From positions 620,001-684,000 of the forward strand of contig CAVYJW010000008.1 in assembly GCA_963768945.1 (NCBI GenBank): a stretch of DNA of 64,000 nt, read 5' to 3'. This document shows positions 1 to 9,048 of the stretch, in pieces. Position 1 is the first letter of the stretch. The number at the start of each line of letters is the position of its first letter. The position numbers and the translations under genes are program-made. A model generated the notes under the pieces. That model ran no database searches and was not told the DNA's origin. It worked only from the letters and a program-made list of their open reading frames with translations. The stretch comes from RYN-230 sp963768945. Its GTDB lineage: Bacteria; Actinomycetota; Actinomycetes; Streptosporangiales; Streptosporangiaceae.

Positions 1-586
1 ACTGGGTGCCGTACTTGTCGGCCGCGCGGCTGCGGGTCATCATCAGCTGGACCCCCTTCGGGTACACCTGCGACCCGTACCCGCCGATCTCGATGTCGAA
101 GAACTGCTCCAGGCCGAAGGCGCGCAGCTTCTCGACCGCGTTCGGCTTGATCGCGCCGGTCAGGACGGTCTGCACCACTCCCTGCCGGGCCGCCAGTCCG
201 GCGACGGCCTCGGCGGCGCCGGGCAGCAGCCGTCCCTGTTCCCGCAGCAGGTCGCGACGGGCCGCGAACGCGTTGGCCAGCTCGAAGCTGAACCGGGCCA
301 GCAGCTCCTCACCGCCCTGGCCCGCCGCGATGCCCAGCCGCGCCACGCCGTCAGCGCCCACGGCCCCGGCCGCCGCACCCGCCCCGGCCTCGTTCAGTGC
401 CAGCGCGTCGAAGAAGATCTCCGATTCCATCCGCCCGGGCATCTGCGGCAACTGCCTGAGCGACCGCCCGGTGACCAGGCGGAAAGCCTCCGCGTACGCC
501 TCCCGGGTGACCCGGCCGACGTCGAGGAGAGTCAGATCGATGTTCCACAGGACCAGGCGGTTAATGGGTACCTCCCGGGTTGGCAT
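1..586 (-). CDS. HAD-like hydrolase with Asn in place of the nucleophile Asp (partial)
   Basis: Runs off the left edge, so the C-terminus is missing. The visible 195 residues look like the start of a haloacid-dehalogenase fold protein: motif I near residue 12 (LVLWNIDLTLLD), a helical cap (residues 20-120) and motif II (VLTGAIKPNA) near residue 145. In phosphatases of this fold motif I is DxDxT, with the first Asp forming the phospho-enzyme. Here it is Asn, so phosphatase activity is doubtful. I chose the ATG that gives MPTREVPINRLVLW; an ATT six codons later sits just behind a GGAGGT and could be an alternative. The substrate cannot be guessed. Confidence 0.75.
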   Translation of the reverse strand, partial: MPTREVPINRLVLWNIDLTLLDVGRVTREAYAEAFRLVTGRSLRQLPQMPGRMESEIFFDALALNEAGAGAAAGAVGADGVARLGIAAGQGGEELLARFSFELANAFAARRDLLREQGRLLPGAAEAVAGLAARQGVVQTVLTGAIKPNAVEKLRAFGLEQFFDIEIGGYGSQVYPKGVQLMMTRSRAADKYGTQ

Positions 587-741
587 CCCCCTCGCGGAGG
601 GCATCGCCAGCCTATGCCCGGGCAGGCCCGCCGGAGGCCCGATCAGACTCGGTGCTGGGCCCGCCGGGACCGCCCGAGCGTGTCAGCCCCCTGCCCGGCC
701 AGCCGCGCCGCGCGGGCCAGCGCGCCCTTCCGGGCTTACGG

Positions 742-2370
742 TCAGCCCATGTGCGGGTAGCGGTAGTCGGTCGGCGGCGCGAACAGTTCCTTGACAGCCC
801 GCGCGTTGACCCAGCGGGTCAGGTTGAAGATCGAGCCCGCCTTGTCGTTGGTGCCGCTGGCCCGAGCCCCGCCGAACGGCTGGCGGCCGACGACGGCGCC
901 GGTCGGCTTGTCGTTGATGTAGAAGTTGCCCGCCGCGAAGCGCAGCGCCTCGGTGGCGGCGGCGATCGCATCCCGGTCCTGGGCGATGATCGCGCCGGTC
1001 AGCGCGTACGGGGCCACGTCCGCGGCCTGCGCCACGACCTCGTCGTACCGAGCGTCCTCGAACACGTGGACGGCCAGGAGGGGGCCGAAGTACTCGGTGC
1101 GGAACACCTCGTCCCCGGGGTCGCTGCACTCCAGCACGGTCGGCTTGACGAAGTACCCCTGGGAGCCGTCCGCGTCGCCGCCGGCCAGCACCTGGATCGA
1201 CGGCCGGCTCCGCGCCCGGGCCAGCGCGTCGGACAGCCTCCGGAAAGCGCGGGCGTCGATGACCGCGCCCATGAACAGGGACAGGTCGGCCGCGACGTCG
1301 CCCACGGTCAGCGCGTCCACCTGGGCCAGGAAGCTGTCGCGCATCCGGTCCCAGACCGACCGCGGGATGTAGGCGCGGGACGCGGCCGAGCACTTCTGGC
1401 CCTGGTACTCGAACGCGCCCCGGATCAGGGCCGTGGCCAGCACGTCCGGGTCGGCCGAGGGGTGCGCGATCACGAAGTCCTTGCCGCCGGTCTCGCCGAC
1501 CAGCCGGGGGTACCCGCGGTACCCGGCGATGTTCTCGCCCACGGTGCGCCACAGGTGCTGGAACGTCCCGGTGGACCCGGTGAAGTGAATGCCGGCCAGG
1601 TCCCGGTGCGGGAGCGCCACCTCAGACACGGCCTGGCCGTCGCCGGTGACCAGGTTGATCACACCCGGGGGCAGGCCGGCCTCCTCCAGCAGCCGCATCG
1701 TGTAGTGCGCCGAGTACTGCTGGGTCGGCGACGGCTTCCAGATCACCACGTTGCCCAGCAGCGCGGGGGCGGTGGGCAGGTTGGCCGCGATCGAGGTGAA
1801 GTTGAACGGGGTGATGGCCAGCACGAACCCCTCGAGCGGCCGGTACTCCAGCCGGTCCCACTCGCCGGTGACAGAGGACGGCTGCTCTGCCAGCAGGCGC
1901 CGGGCGAAGTGCGCGTTGTAGCGCCAGAAGTCGATCAGCTCGCAGGCCGCGTCGATCTCGGCCTGGTAGACCGACTTGGACTGGCCGAGGATCGTGGCCG
2001 CGTTGATCGTGGACCGCCACGGGCCGGCCAGCAGCTCCGCGGCCTTCAGGAACACCGCGGCCCGGTCGTCGAAGGACAGCGCCCGCCAGCCCGGTGCGGC
2101 GGCGGCGGCCGCCTCGATCGCAGCGGCCACGTCCGCGCCGGTCGCGTTGCCGAGGTGACCGAGGACGTGGGCATGGTTGTGCGGCTCGACCACGGCGATC
2201 CGGTCACCGCCGCCCATCCGCTGCTGGCCGCCCAGGGCCATGGTCAGCTCGACCGGGCTGGCGGCCAGCTCCTTGATCTTGGATTCGACGGCGGCGCGCT
2301 CGGCGCTGCCCGGCGCGTAGGCCCGGACCGGGTCGTTGACCGGCGGCGGAACGTTACTGATGGCGTCCAT
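742..2370 (-). CDS. pruA: L-glutamate gamma-semialdehyde (delta-1-pyrroline-5-carboxylate) dehydrogenase
   Basis: Oxidises glutamate semialdehyde to glutamate with NAD+, the second step of proline catabolism. The 542 residues match the family's usual length. The aldehyde-dehydrogenase signature is clear: ETGGKDF carries the general base Glu, GQKCSAASR the catalytic Cys, and the C-terminus ends in PFGGARASGTN. A GGGAGA stands 5-6 bases before the ATG. The usual partner, proline dehydrogenase, is not next door on either side, so the first step must be encoded elsewhere. A cytosolic enzyme. Confidence 0.95.
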   Translation of the reverse strand: MDAISNVPPPVNDPVRAYAPGSAERAAVESKIKELAASPVELTMALGGQQRMGGGDRIAVVEPHNHAHVLGHLGNATGADVAAAIEAAAAAAPGWRALSFDDRAAVFLKAAELLAGPWRSTINAATILGQSKSVYQAEIDAACELIDFWRYNAHFARRLLAEQPSSVTGEWDRLEYRPLEGFVLAITPFNFTSIAANLPTAPALLGNVVIWKPSPTQQYSAHYTMRLLEEAGLPPGVINLVTGDGQAVSEVALPHRDLAGIHFTGSTGTFQHLWRTVGENIAGYRGYPRLVGETGGKDFVIAHPSADPDVLATALIRGAFEYQGQKCSAASRAYIPRSVWDRMRDSFLAQVDALTVGDVAADLSLFMGAVIDARAFRRLSDALARARSRPSIQVLAGGDADGSQGYFVKPTVLECSDPGDEVFRTEYFGPLLAVHVFEDARYDEVVAQAADVAPYALTGAIIAQDRDAIAAATEALRFAAGNFYINDKPTGAVVGRQPFGGARASGTNDKAGSIFNLTRWVNARAVKELFAPPTDYRYPHMG

Positions 2371-2449
2371 GAGGGTCTCCCAGAACCGTTTTCACTAGCG
2401 GTGGGCCCATCGTGCCACGCTCCAGCCGGTGCCCTGGCCCGCTTACCCG

Positions 2450-2959
2450 CTAGCCAGCCAGGTAGGCCAGTTCCTGGGTTGCGTACCACATGAGCTCATG
2501 ACCCTCCGCGCCGTCCACCAGGAACCGGGCGTCGTCGTCGCCGGCATCGGCGGCCGCAAGGGCGGCCGCCGCCTCGCCGACGTCGGCCACGGCTCCGAGG
2601 TCATCCACGTGCCCGGAGACCACCCGGGATAGCGGGACCGGCGCGGACAGCAGCACCAGGGTCGGCTCCTCGAACCCGCCGTCGAAACCTCCGCCCCGGC
2701 CGGCCTGCTCGTCGGGCACGTCGGCCGCCAGCACCACGCGCCGGCGCGGGGCGGACGGGTCGCCGCGCAGCAGCCTCAGCGAGGCCCGCGCGGCGTGCAT
2801 CATCGCGGCGTACTCGAGCTCCTCGAGGTCCGCGCTGGCGTACCACTCACGCAGCGCGGGCGTCACCGTGAAGGCCTGCACCGGCGCCGGTCCGATCTCG
2901 GCCGCGCGCAGCACGGCGGCGAGGGACGGCAGGGTGGCCGGCAGGTAGACGCGCATCAT
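2450..2959 (-). CDS. DUF6912 family protein
   Basis: A 169-residue soluble protein that starts MMRVYLPATLPSL and ends in a helical segment (GHELMWYATQELAYLAG). I recognise the pattern of a small actinobacterial family of unknown function (DUF6912), in which a ferredoxin-like N-terminal half is followed by an acidic, alanine-rich C-terminal half. There are no catalytic motifs, signal peptide or membrane segments. A GGGGGA precedes the double ATG. No operon link with pruA is evident, since about 80 bases separate them. Confidence 0.7.
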   Translation of the reverse strand: MMRVYLPATLPSLAAVLRAAEIGPAPVQAFTVTPALREWYASADLEELEYAAMMHAARASLRLLRGDPSAPRRRVVLAADVPDEQAGRGGGFDGGFEEPTLVLLSAPVPLSRVVSGHVDDLGAVADVGEAAAALAAADAGDDDARFLVDGAEGHELMWYATQELAYLAG

Positions 2960-3011
2960 TCCCCCTGGTTAGACGGGCCGAGCTTAGCCAGCAGAGCTGG
3001 GACGGGCAGAG

Positions 3012-3461
3012 CTATCTGGTGAGCGCGGTGATCACGGCCGTGAGAGCCGCCTCGAGCGGCTCGTGTTCCCACACCCGGACCACCCGCCAGCCCGCCGCGT
3101 CGAGCGCCGCGTCCGCGGCCCGGTCGCGTTCGACGTTGCGGCGCAGTTTGGGTGACCAGTACGACTCGTTGACCGCCGGGTCCCGGCCGTGCTGCGGGCA
3201 GACGTGCCAGAAACAGCCGTCCACGAACACGGCGACCCGGCGCCCGGTGAACGCGATGTCCGGCCGGACCCGCGCGCCGCCGTCCAGATCGAGCCGGAAG
3301 TCCTTACGGAAACGGTAGCCCTGCCGGTGCAGCGCGCTGCGCAGCGCGAGTTCCGGCTTGGTGTCGGTACGCCGGTTGGCGCGCATGTTGGCCGATCGTC
3401 CCGGGGTGGGGGGAATCAAGGCCCGTGGTATCGGGCGGAGCGGGCTCGGCTGGTCGGCCAC
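3012..3461 (-). CDS. vsr: Very short patch repair endonuclease (Vsr), orphan
   Basis: Vsr nicks the DNA strand 5' of T in T:G mismatches that arise by deamination of 5-methylcytosine. The 149-residue protein has the family core: MRANRRTDTKPELALR (start of the fold), RPDIAF (metal-binding Asp), FVDGCFWHVCPQHG (catalytic segment with the conserved Cys and His) and WRVVRVWEHE near the end. The call starts at a GTG; an internal ATG at MRANRR would give the minimal domain. The expected neighbour, a cytosine-5 DNA methyltransferase, is absent from the window. Confidence 0.92.
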   Translation of the reverse strand: MADQPSPLRPIPRALIPPTPGRSANMRANRRTDTKPELALRSALHRQGYRFRKDFRLDLDGGARVRPDIAFTGRRVAVFVDGCFWHVCPQHGRDPAVNESYWSPKLRRNVERDRAADAALDAAGWRVVRVWEHEPLEAALTAVITALTR

Positions 3462-3534
3462 GGGGTCAGGCTAGAGCAGCCAGCCCCGGCGTGCGCCGGG
3501 TCTGCGCCTGCTGTCACTAAGGAAAGTAGCGCCG

Positions 3535-4251
3535 CTACGGAAGGCCGAGCAGCGCGGCCAGCCGGGCCGTGGTCCCGGCCGGCTCGGTGTGCAGCACGCC
3601 GGTCATCCCGAGGGCCTCCGCGGCCTGCACGTTGGCCTCGATGTCGTCGATGAACACGCACTCGGCCGGGTCCAGCCCCAGCAGGGCCGTCGCGTGCCGG
3701 AAGATCCGCTCCTCCGGCTTGCGCATGCCGACCTCGGCCGAGATGACCACCGCGTCGAACAACTCGGCGAGCACGTCGGCCGGGTAGGCGCTGATGCCCC
3801 AGGAGTTCGAGAGCATGGCCGTCTTCAGCCCGGCGCGGCGGACCCGGCGGAGCAGGTCCTGCATCGGCTCGCTGAGCACCGTGGCCGCGAACATCCGGTC
3901 CAGCAGCCCCTCGGCCAGCACCGGGCCGCCGTCGCGGCGCACGATCTGGGCGGCCAGCCTCCGCTCGAACTCCTCGTTGCTGAACTCGCCGCGCTCCAGC
4001 CCGTGGATCGGGTTGTCCTCGCCCAGCCCGTCGTACGCGCCGGTCACCCAGGCCTTCATGACCTCGTGGTAGCTGTCGTAGTCGATCTCGTCGGCAGTGA
4101 TCCAGGCGCGCACGGTCTCGATGATGGGGTTGGTCATCACCCCGCCCCAGTCCGCGATCACCCCGCGCAACGGCACCCGGCCAGCAGCCGGAGCGGGGGC
4201 GGCGGCCGGAGATGGCTGGTCCGGCCTGAAGGTCAGCTGGGGGTCAGACAC
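3535..4251 (-). CDS. HAD-IA family hydrolase
   Basis: A 238-residue HAD-superfamily hydrolase. Motif I is DWGGVMTN (residues about 33-40), motif II is MLSNSWG near residue 138, the motif III Lys lies in GMRKPEERIF, and motif IV is CVFIDDIEANV. The GGV form of motif I, with Gly where phosphatases have the second Asp, is typical of the epoxide-hydrolase N-terminal phosphatase and DehII-like branch, so a phosphatase or dehalogenase is possible and the substrate is unknown. The first 25 residues are proline/alanine rich and probably disordered. Confidence 0.85.
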   Translation of the reverse strand: MSDPQLTFRPDQPSPAAAPAPAAGRVPLRGVIADWGGVMTNPIIETVRAWITADEIDYDSYHEVMKAWVTGAYDGLGEDNPIHGLERGEFSNEEFERRLAAQIVRRDGGPVLAEGLLDRMFAATVLSEPMQDLLRRVRRAGLKTAMLSNSWGISAYPADVLAELFDAVVISAEVGMRKPEERIFRHATALLGLDPAECVFIDDIEANVQAAEALGMTGVLHTEPAGTTARLAALLGLP

Positions 4252-4388
4252 GCCTCCGATCGTAAGCGTCCCGGGCCAACGCGACCCAAACGGCAGGTAT
4301 CACCCGGGGTTCAGTAAGACAGACCGCCAGATCCGGCTGCAGGGCCGCGGTAAGCCCGGCGGCGGCCGGCCCGGCGACATAGACCCGC

Positions 4389-4815
4389 TTACTTCTCAAA
4401 GGCAGCAAACGATCCTAACGGCCGCCCCGCTGGTGGGCCGGGACTGATCCGCGGCACAGTGATGGATCGGTTGGCCAGTTGCTGCGATAGGTCCCGTTGC
4501 GGAATTGTGTTCTCCAGGCCCGCCACGGCGGACGGGGAGACGGCCGGCCCGCTCAGCAACCCGCGGGAGACCTTGAGGCCCACGACCCGGGCCACGGAGG
4601 CGTCGAGCCGGGACAGGCTGATCTGGCCGCGCTGCACCGCGCGCAGGACGGCGTGGCGGGCCACCCCGGGATCCCCCGGGCATCAGCAGCTGGTCACAGC
4701 CGGCCTGCACGGCCTGCACCGCGACCCGGGCCGGGTGCGGCCCTGCAGCACCGGGCCATCCGCAGCGAGCCGTGTCGATTGCCCGAAACATCACTTTTTG
4801 GTCGGCCCATAAGGG
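4389..4815 (-). pseudogene. Remnant of a glycoside hydrolase family 3 (NagZ/LpqI-like) gene
   Basis: Two frames carry pieces of the end of a GH3 catalytic domain. One frame reads RVAVQAVQAGCDQLLMPG, the next reads VARHAVLRAVQRGQISLSRL followed by DASVARVVGLKVSRGLL and, later, LANRSITV. Removing one G from the G-run at about 4675 joins them as MPGDPGVARHAV, so a single-base insertion broke the frame. The N-terminal domain of some 300 residues, with the catalytic residues, is absent, and upstream sequence is scrambled. The functional ancestor would have cleaved beta-N-acetylglucosaminides. Not expected to make a working protein. Confidence 0.6.
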
Positions 4816-4922
4816 GTCAACCTGGTTACGCACACCCTCGCAACGTGCGACACGGCGGGAGATCACCGTCTCCCGCCATGTCGCCGTCGTGCTCTGCTAG
4901 ACCGCGCCCCCCACACCTAGGG

Positions 4923-5300
4923 TCACCGCGCGTCGGCGGAGCCGGCCGGCTGAGTGGCCCGGGACGACGCGGTCCGGGCCTGGGTGTTCTGGGTGCGAGT
5001 ACCCGGGGCGTGAGTACGGACAGACGGCCCGGCGGTCGCGTGCCGGCGGCCCGGAACCATGGTGCGCGGCGCCAGGTGCTGGCGGGCGATGGTGAGGCCG
5101 TCGAACGCGGCCACCCTGGTCGTGGGCACGAAGTCGCTGGTGTGAGCCTCGGCGGCGGCCTTGGCCGCGTAGTGGGCACGGGCCTCGGCGTAGTCCGGGT
5201 GGCTGTGCGGGTGCTTGAACGTGATCCACAGCGGGATACCGACCATGGCAGCCACAATCAGGGCGATGATGGGGAAGTTGGCGATCACGATGCCGGTCAC
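4923..5300 (-). CDS. Small single-pass membrane protein of unknown function
   Basis: 125 residues starting at a GTG with GAGGAGA 6 bases upstream, which I prefer to the longer reading. One hydrophobic segment lies at the extreme N-terminus (about residues 2-24, IVIANFPIIALIVAAMVGIP), followed by a charged, Ala/Arg/Thr-rich tail with several His residues (KHPHSHPDYAEARAHYAAKA). This topology suggests anchoring by the N-terminus with a cytoplasmic or extracytoplasmic disordered tail. I do not recognise the family. Confidence 0.55.
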   Translation of the reverse strand: MTGIVIANFPIIALIVAAMVGIPLWITFKHPHSHPDYAEARAHYAAKAAAEAHTSDFVPTTRVAAFDGLTIARQHLAPRTMVPGRRHATAGPSVRTHAPGTRTQNTQARTASSRATQPAGSADAR

Positions 5301-5535
5301 GGCGTCTCTCCTCGTAGCTCCTCGCCGGCGGCGGCCCCAGCCGGCTTCTGATGTTCTTAGGTTGCCCGGCGGGATTCTGCTTGCTGTTGGCAAAGCTTCT
5401 GCGAGCCCTATGAATGTGCGCGCCGAGGTTAATTTCGGTCACGCGCCTGTGTCCCTGTGCCGGCTTCCGTCCGGCACTGTCGGCCCCCCGCCGTAACGTG
5501 CTGTTGTACGGCTCCGAGGGAAGGCGGACTGCACC

Positions 5536-6051
5536 ATGACCACCACCGGCACTGTCCTGGGCGAGCGGGCTGACCTGCTGAGTTCCCTGGCCAAGCAGCG
5601 GTACTTCCTGCGCTTCACGGTCCGTGGGCTGACCGACGAGCAGGCCGCGGAGCGCACCACCGTCAGCGCGCTCTGCCTCGGCGGGGTGATCAAGCACGTC
5701 ACCGCCACCGAGCGGCAATGGACCGAGTTCATCCAGATCGGCCCGTCCGCGATGGCCTGGGATGAGTCGGAGGTGTCGGCCTATGTAGATGGTTTCCGCA
5801 TGCTCGAGGGAGAGACGCTGGCCGGGCTGCTGGAGGAGTACGACCGGGTGGCCGCGGCGACCGATGAACTGGTCAGGACGTTGCCCGACCTGGACGCCGC
5901 GCATCCGCTGCCCGAGGCGCCCTGGTTCGAGAAGGGCGCCCGCTGGTCCGCCCGGCGGGTGCTGCTGCACGTGATCGCGGAGACCGCCCAGCACTCCGGC
6001 CACGCCGACATCATCCGGGAGTCCCTGGACGGCGCCAAGTCCATGGGCTAG
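5536..6051 (+). CDS. DinB family protein (DUF664)
   Basis: 171 residues with the four-helix DinB/YfiT pattern. A conserved His lies in GVIKHVTATERQW (about residue 55), and the C-terminal metal/thiol site segment is HVIAETAQHSGHADIIRE (about residues 145-162). In actinomycetes such proteins are metal-dependent, mycothiol-related transferases or isomerases; the actual substrate is unknown. It stands alone between opposite-strand and unrelated genes. Translation starts at an ATG after GGGAAGG. Confidence 0.85.
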   Translation: MTTTGTVLGERADLLSSLAKQRYFLRFTVRGLTDEQAAERTTVSALCLGGVIKHVTATERQWTEFIQIGPSAMAWDESEVSAYVDGFRMLEGETLAGLLEEYDRVAAATDELVRTLPDLDAAHPLPEAPWFEKGARWSARRVLLHVIAETAQHSGHADIIRESLDGAKSMG

Positions 6052-6257
6052 CCGCCAGAAGGCGAACTCCCTCGACCCGTAGACGGGGAGCGGGGTTGCG
6101 GCCTCCCCGGGCTCCGTGAGCCGGAAGCGGGGCATTCGGCGACGGAAGCAGGAACAGGAACCCCAGGGTCCGCCGCGGGGTCCGGCGGCGGATCGCGTGC
6201 TGGCAGAATCACCCCATCGCCGGGCGAGACCGGACAGCCAACGAGGCCGGAAGCCCG

Positions 6258-7031
6258 ATGAACTCGAAAGGCGGGCCCATGCCACCAGTTGCGGTCGTCA
6301 CCGGGGCGAGCAGCGGGATCGGGGCGGCTACCGCGATCAAGCTGGCCGACGCCGGCTACCGGGTGATCCTGGCCGCGCGGCGGGCCGACCGGATCGGCGA
6401 TCTGGCCGGCCAGATCCGCGGGAACGGCGGCCAGGCGGACGCCGTCGTCCTGGACGTGACCGACCGCGCGGCGGTCAACACGTTCGCGGCCGACCTGGAG
6501 CGCTGCGACGTGCTGGTCAACAACGCGGGCGGCGCGTTCGGCGGGGAGACCGTGGCCGAGGGCGACCCGGCAGACTGGCAGGCCATGTTCGACGTCAACG
6601 TGCTCGGCACCCTGCACGTCACCCAGGCCCTGCTGCCCAGGCTCATCGCCAGCGGTGAGGGCACCATCGTGATCATGTCCTCCACCGCGGGCTTCGTGGC
6701 CTACGAGGGCGGCGGCGGATACGTCGCCGCCAAGCACGCCGAGCACGCGATCGCGGGCACACTGCGGCTGGAACTGTACGACCAGCCGGTCCGGGTCATC
6801 GAGATCGCACCGGGCATGGTGCGCACCGACGAGTTCGCGGTCAAGCGCTACCGCGGCGATGCCGACAAGGCCGCGGCGGTCTACGCGGGCGTGGCCGAGC
6901 CGCTGACCGCTGACGACGTCGCCGACACGGTCGCCTGGGCGGTCACCCGACCGCCGCACGTGAACGTGGACCTCCTGGTCCTCCGCCCCCGGGCCCAGGC
7001 CGCCCAGCACAAGGTCTACCGCCAGCAGTAA
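6258..7031 (+). CDS. SDR family NAD(P)-dependent oxidoreductase
   Basis: Short-chain dehydrogenase of 257 residues. The cofactor-binding TGASSGIG lies near residue 15, NNAGG near residue 89, the catalytic Ser in IMSSTAGF and the YxxxK pair in YVAAK. The Arg after the second strand (AARRADR) suggests NADP(H). It resembles the YdfG/serine 3-dehydrogenase branch, which acts on small hydroxy acids, but specificity cannot be read from the sequence. A second in-frame ATG seven codons later is an equally plausible start. Confidence 0.9.
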   Translation: MNSKGGPMPPVAVVTGASSGIGAATAIKLADAGYRVILAARRADRIGDLAGQIRGNGGQADAVVLDVTDRAAVNTFAADLERCDVLVNNAGGAFGGETVAEGDPADWQAMFDVNVLGTLHVTQALLPRLIASGEGTIVIMSSTAGFVAYEGGGGYVAAKHAEHAIAGTLRLELYDQPVRVIEIAPGMVRTDEFAVKRYRGDADKAAAVYAGVAEPLTADDVADTVAWAVTRPPHVNVDLLVLRPRAQAAQHKVYRQQ

Positions 7032-7167
7032 ACGGCGATCCGGAGCGGGGTAAAGCACCACCAGGACGCTCTTGTCATCCATCTGGACCTGCACCAGGGC
7101 ACGCCCGCGCGCGCGGACCCACAGGAACGCTACGGGGGTTGGTTCTCCTGGTGGCTCCAACAGAAGA

Positions 7168-7314
7168 TCACCGCGACCAATCGCCCAGGATCACGGCCGG
7201 ACCAGGGCTAACGGCCTCGCGGAGGGCGGCGGCCTGGTCAGGCACCATGTGCGCGGCCAGCACGGCATCAACGGCCCCGTCGCGCACCGGCAGGGCCGTG
7301 ACGGCGGCCAGCGC
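7168..7314 (-). pseudogene. Probable fragment of a SAM-dependent methyltransferase
   Basis: Immediately after the stop of the upstream HAD gene, in the same frame, 48 codons read ALAAVTALPVRDGAVDAVLA then AHMVPDQAAALREAV and end at a TGA. This resembles the stretch after motif I of class I methyltransferases (LPxxDGSxDAVLAxHML...AALREA). The SAM-binding N-terminus and the C-terminal half are absent. It could be read only by stop-codon readthrough of the HAD gene. The similarity is by eye and short, so the call is tentative. Confidence 0.35.
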
Positions 7315-7992
7315 TCAGCCCGCGGCCAGGGGCCAGGTGACCTTGGTCAGGTCGGGCACCACCTGATCGGCGGCCGCGAGGTCCTCCGGCGGGTGGGTCG
7401 TCGCCACCGCCAGGCAGTACATCCCGGCCGCCTTCGCGGCCGCCACCCCGGCCGGGGCGTCCTCGAACACCACGCAGGCCGCCGGCGGCACGCCCAGCCG
7501 CCCGGCCGCGGCCAGGTACCCCTGCGGGTCCGGCTTGCCCACCGTCACATCCTCAGCCGTCACCACCACCGGGAACAGTCGGCGCACACCCAGCTCGGCC
7601 AAGGTCTCCTCGGCGTAACGGCGGCCGGCCGACGTGACCAGCGCCAGCGGGACACCGGCCGCGCCGATCCGCCGGACCAGTTCGACCGCGCCGGCCAGCG
7701 GCCCGAGCGGCGGCTGGTGCGGGGCGTGGAAGTGCGCGCTGGACGCGGCCATCAGCTCGGCCGGGTCATGCCCGGGCACCCGCTCCCTGAGCAGCTCATG
7801 GACGTCAACGCCGCGCCGCCCGACGAACGCGCGGATCAGGGAGTCGTCCGGGACGATGCCGCGCGAGGCGAACACGTGCCGCCAGCTCTCGTGGCTGCGC
7901 GTCTCACTGTCCACCAGCGTGCCGTCGAGATCGAACACGGCGGCGCAGAAGGTCCCCCGCTCCACGGTCAGCTGGTCGGGCGATTCAGCCAT
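7315..7992 (-). CDS. HAD-IA sugar-phosphate phosphatase / beta-phosphoglucomutase-like
   Basis: 225 residues with all HAD motifs: FDLDGTLVDSE (residues about 21-31), LVTSAG, the Lys of VGKPDPQGYL and VVFEDAPAGVAAAKAAG. The DSE after motif I and the small helical cap are usual for sugar-phosphate phosphatases and beta-phosphoglucomutases. Its ATG overlaps the stop of the SIS gene (TGATG), so the two are translationally coupled. Context with nagA and a SIS isomerase suggests dephosphorylation of an amino-sugar intermediate or repair of a side product. Confidence 0.88.
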   Translation of the reverse strand: MAESPDQLTVERGTFCAAVFDLDGTLVDSETRSHESWRHVFASRGIVPDDSLIRAFVGRRGVDVHELLRERVPGHDPAELMAASSAHFHAPHQPPLGPLAGAVELVRRIGAAGVPLALVTSAGRRYAEETLAELGVRRLFPVVVTAEDVTVGKPDPQGYLAAAGRLGVPPAACVVFEDAPAGVAAAKAAGMYCLAVATTHPPEDLAAADQVVPDLTKVTWPLAAG

Positions 7993-9029
7993 CACGCGGT
8001 CTGGGTCACCTTGCTCAGCCCGCGCGGGCTGTCCGGGTCGATGCCGAGCCGCCGGGACAGGGCCTCGGTCAGCAACTGCCCGGGCACGATCAGGCCGAAC
8101 GGCGCGAGCCATTCGGGCAGCCGGGGACCGGGCACCGCGAGGCTGCTCACCGCGGCCAGGCCGGGGCCGCCACCGACGGCGTAGGCCCGCGCCCCGGCCG
8201 CGACCACGCGCCGGGCCAGCTCGATGCTGCCCGGCAGGGCGGGCCCGGAGTCGGCCGCCACGATGATGGCCGGCGTGGCCGCGTCCACCACCGCGACCGG
8301 CCCGTGCAGCAGGTCCGCCCAGGACAGCCCCATCGCGTGCAGGTAGCAGGCCTCCTTGAGCTTGAGCGCCAGCTCCAGCGCGGCGGCGTAGGCGTGCCCG
8401 CGCCCGGACACGACCACTCCATTGGCACCGGCCAGCGCGTCCACCATCGCCGTGACGTCGTCCGGGCCGGCCAGCATCCGCTCGATCTCATCGGGCACGC
8501 CGCGGAGCAGGCCGGGGTCCAGGCCGGCACCCAGCGCGATGGCCAGTACGGCCAGCGCGGCCAGCTGGGTGGTGAACGTCTTGGTGGCCGGGACGGCCAG
8601 CTCCGCCCCGGCGGCGGTCACGAAGGCCACGTCCGCCACCTGGGTCAGCGGCGAGCCGCCTTCGTTGGTGATGGCCAGGGTCCGTGCGCCGCAGTCCCGC
8701 GCCCAGGCCAGCGTCTCGACGATCTCCTCGGTCGCCCCGGACTGTGACAGCGCCACCGCCAGCACGCCGGACAGGTCCACCCGGCTGTGGTACTCGGTGG
8801 CGATCGACGGGGAGGCCAGCGTGGCCAGCATCCCGGCGTGCGCCTGGAGCAGGTACGACCCGTAGACCGCGGCGTTGTCGGAGGTCCCCCGGGCGATGAA
8901 CAGCACCTGGCGGCAGTCGCGGGCCAGCGCGGCCGCCTCACCGCCGCGGGGCATCAGCGTGTCCAGCGTGGCCCGCAACGCGGCGGGCTGCTGCCCGATC
9001 TCGGTCCGCATCGCGGTCGGGGCAGTCAT
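7992..9029 (-). CDS. SIS-domain sugar isomerase (GlmS C-terminal/AgaS-like)
   Basis: Two sugar-isomerase (SIS) domains without the glutaminase domain of GlmS. Domain 1 has FIARGTSDNAAVYG and LSQSGATEEIVETL, domain 2 VVSGRGHAYAAALELALKLKE. Such proteins act as glucosamine/galactosamine-6-phosphate deaminase-isomerases. With nagA directly upstream, the likely reaction is glucosamine-6-phosphate to fructose-6-phosphate plus ammonia. I use the ATG of MTAPTAMRTEIG, 18 bases beyond the nagA stop; an ATG at 9071 would overlap nagA by 23 bases. Confidence 0.88.
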   Translation of the reverse strand: MTAPTAMRTEIGQQPAALRATLDTLMPRGGEAAALARDCRQVLFIARGTSDNAAVYGSYLLQAHAGMLATLASPSIATEYHSRVDLSGVLAVALSQSGATEEIVETLAWARDCGARTLAITNEGGSPLTQVADVAFVTAAGAELAVPATKTFTTQLAALAVLAIALGAGLDPGLLRGVPDEIERMLAGPDDVTAMVDALAGANGVVVSGRGHAYAAALELALKLKEACYLHAMGLSWADLLHGPVAVVDAATPAIIVAADSGPALPGSIELARRVVAAGARAYAVGGGPGLAAVSSLAVPGPRLPEWLAPFGLIVPGQLLTEALSRRLGIDPDSPRGLSKVTQTA

Positions 9030-9048
9030 CGGCACGCACCAGACATGC

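Noticed and set aside
580..2493. 637-codon open frame on the plus strand opposite pruA
   Set aside because: Antisense shadow caused by high third-position GC; composition is Arg/Gly/Pro and no family motif, while pruA on the other strand is unmistakable.
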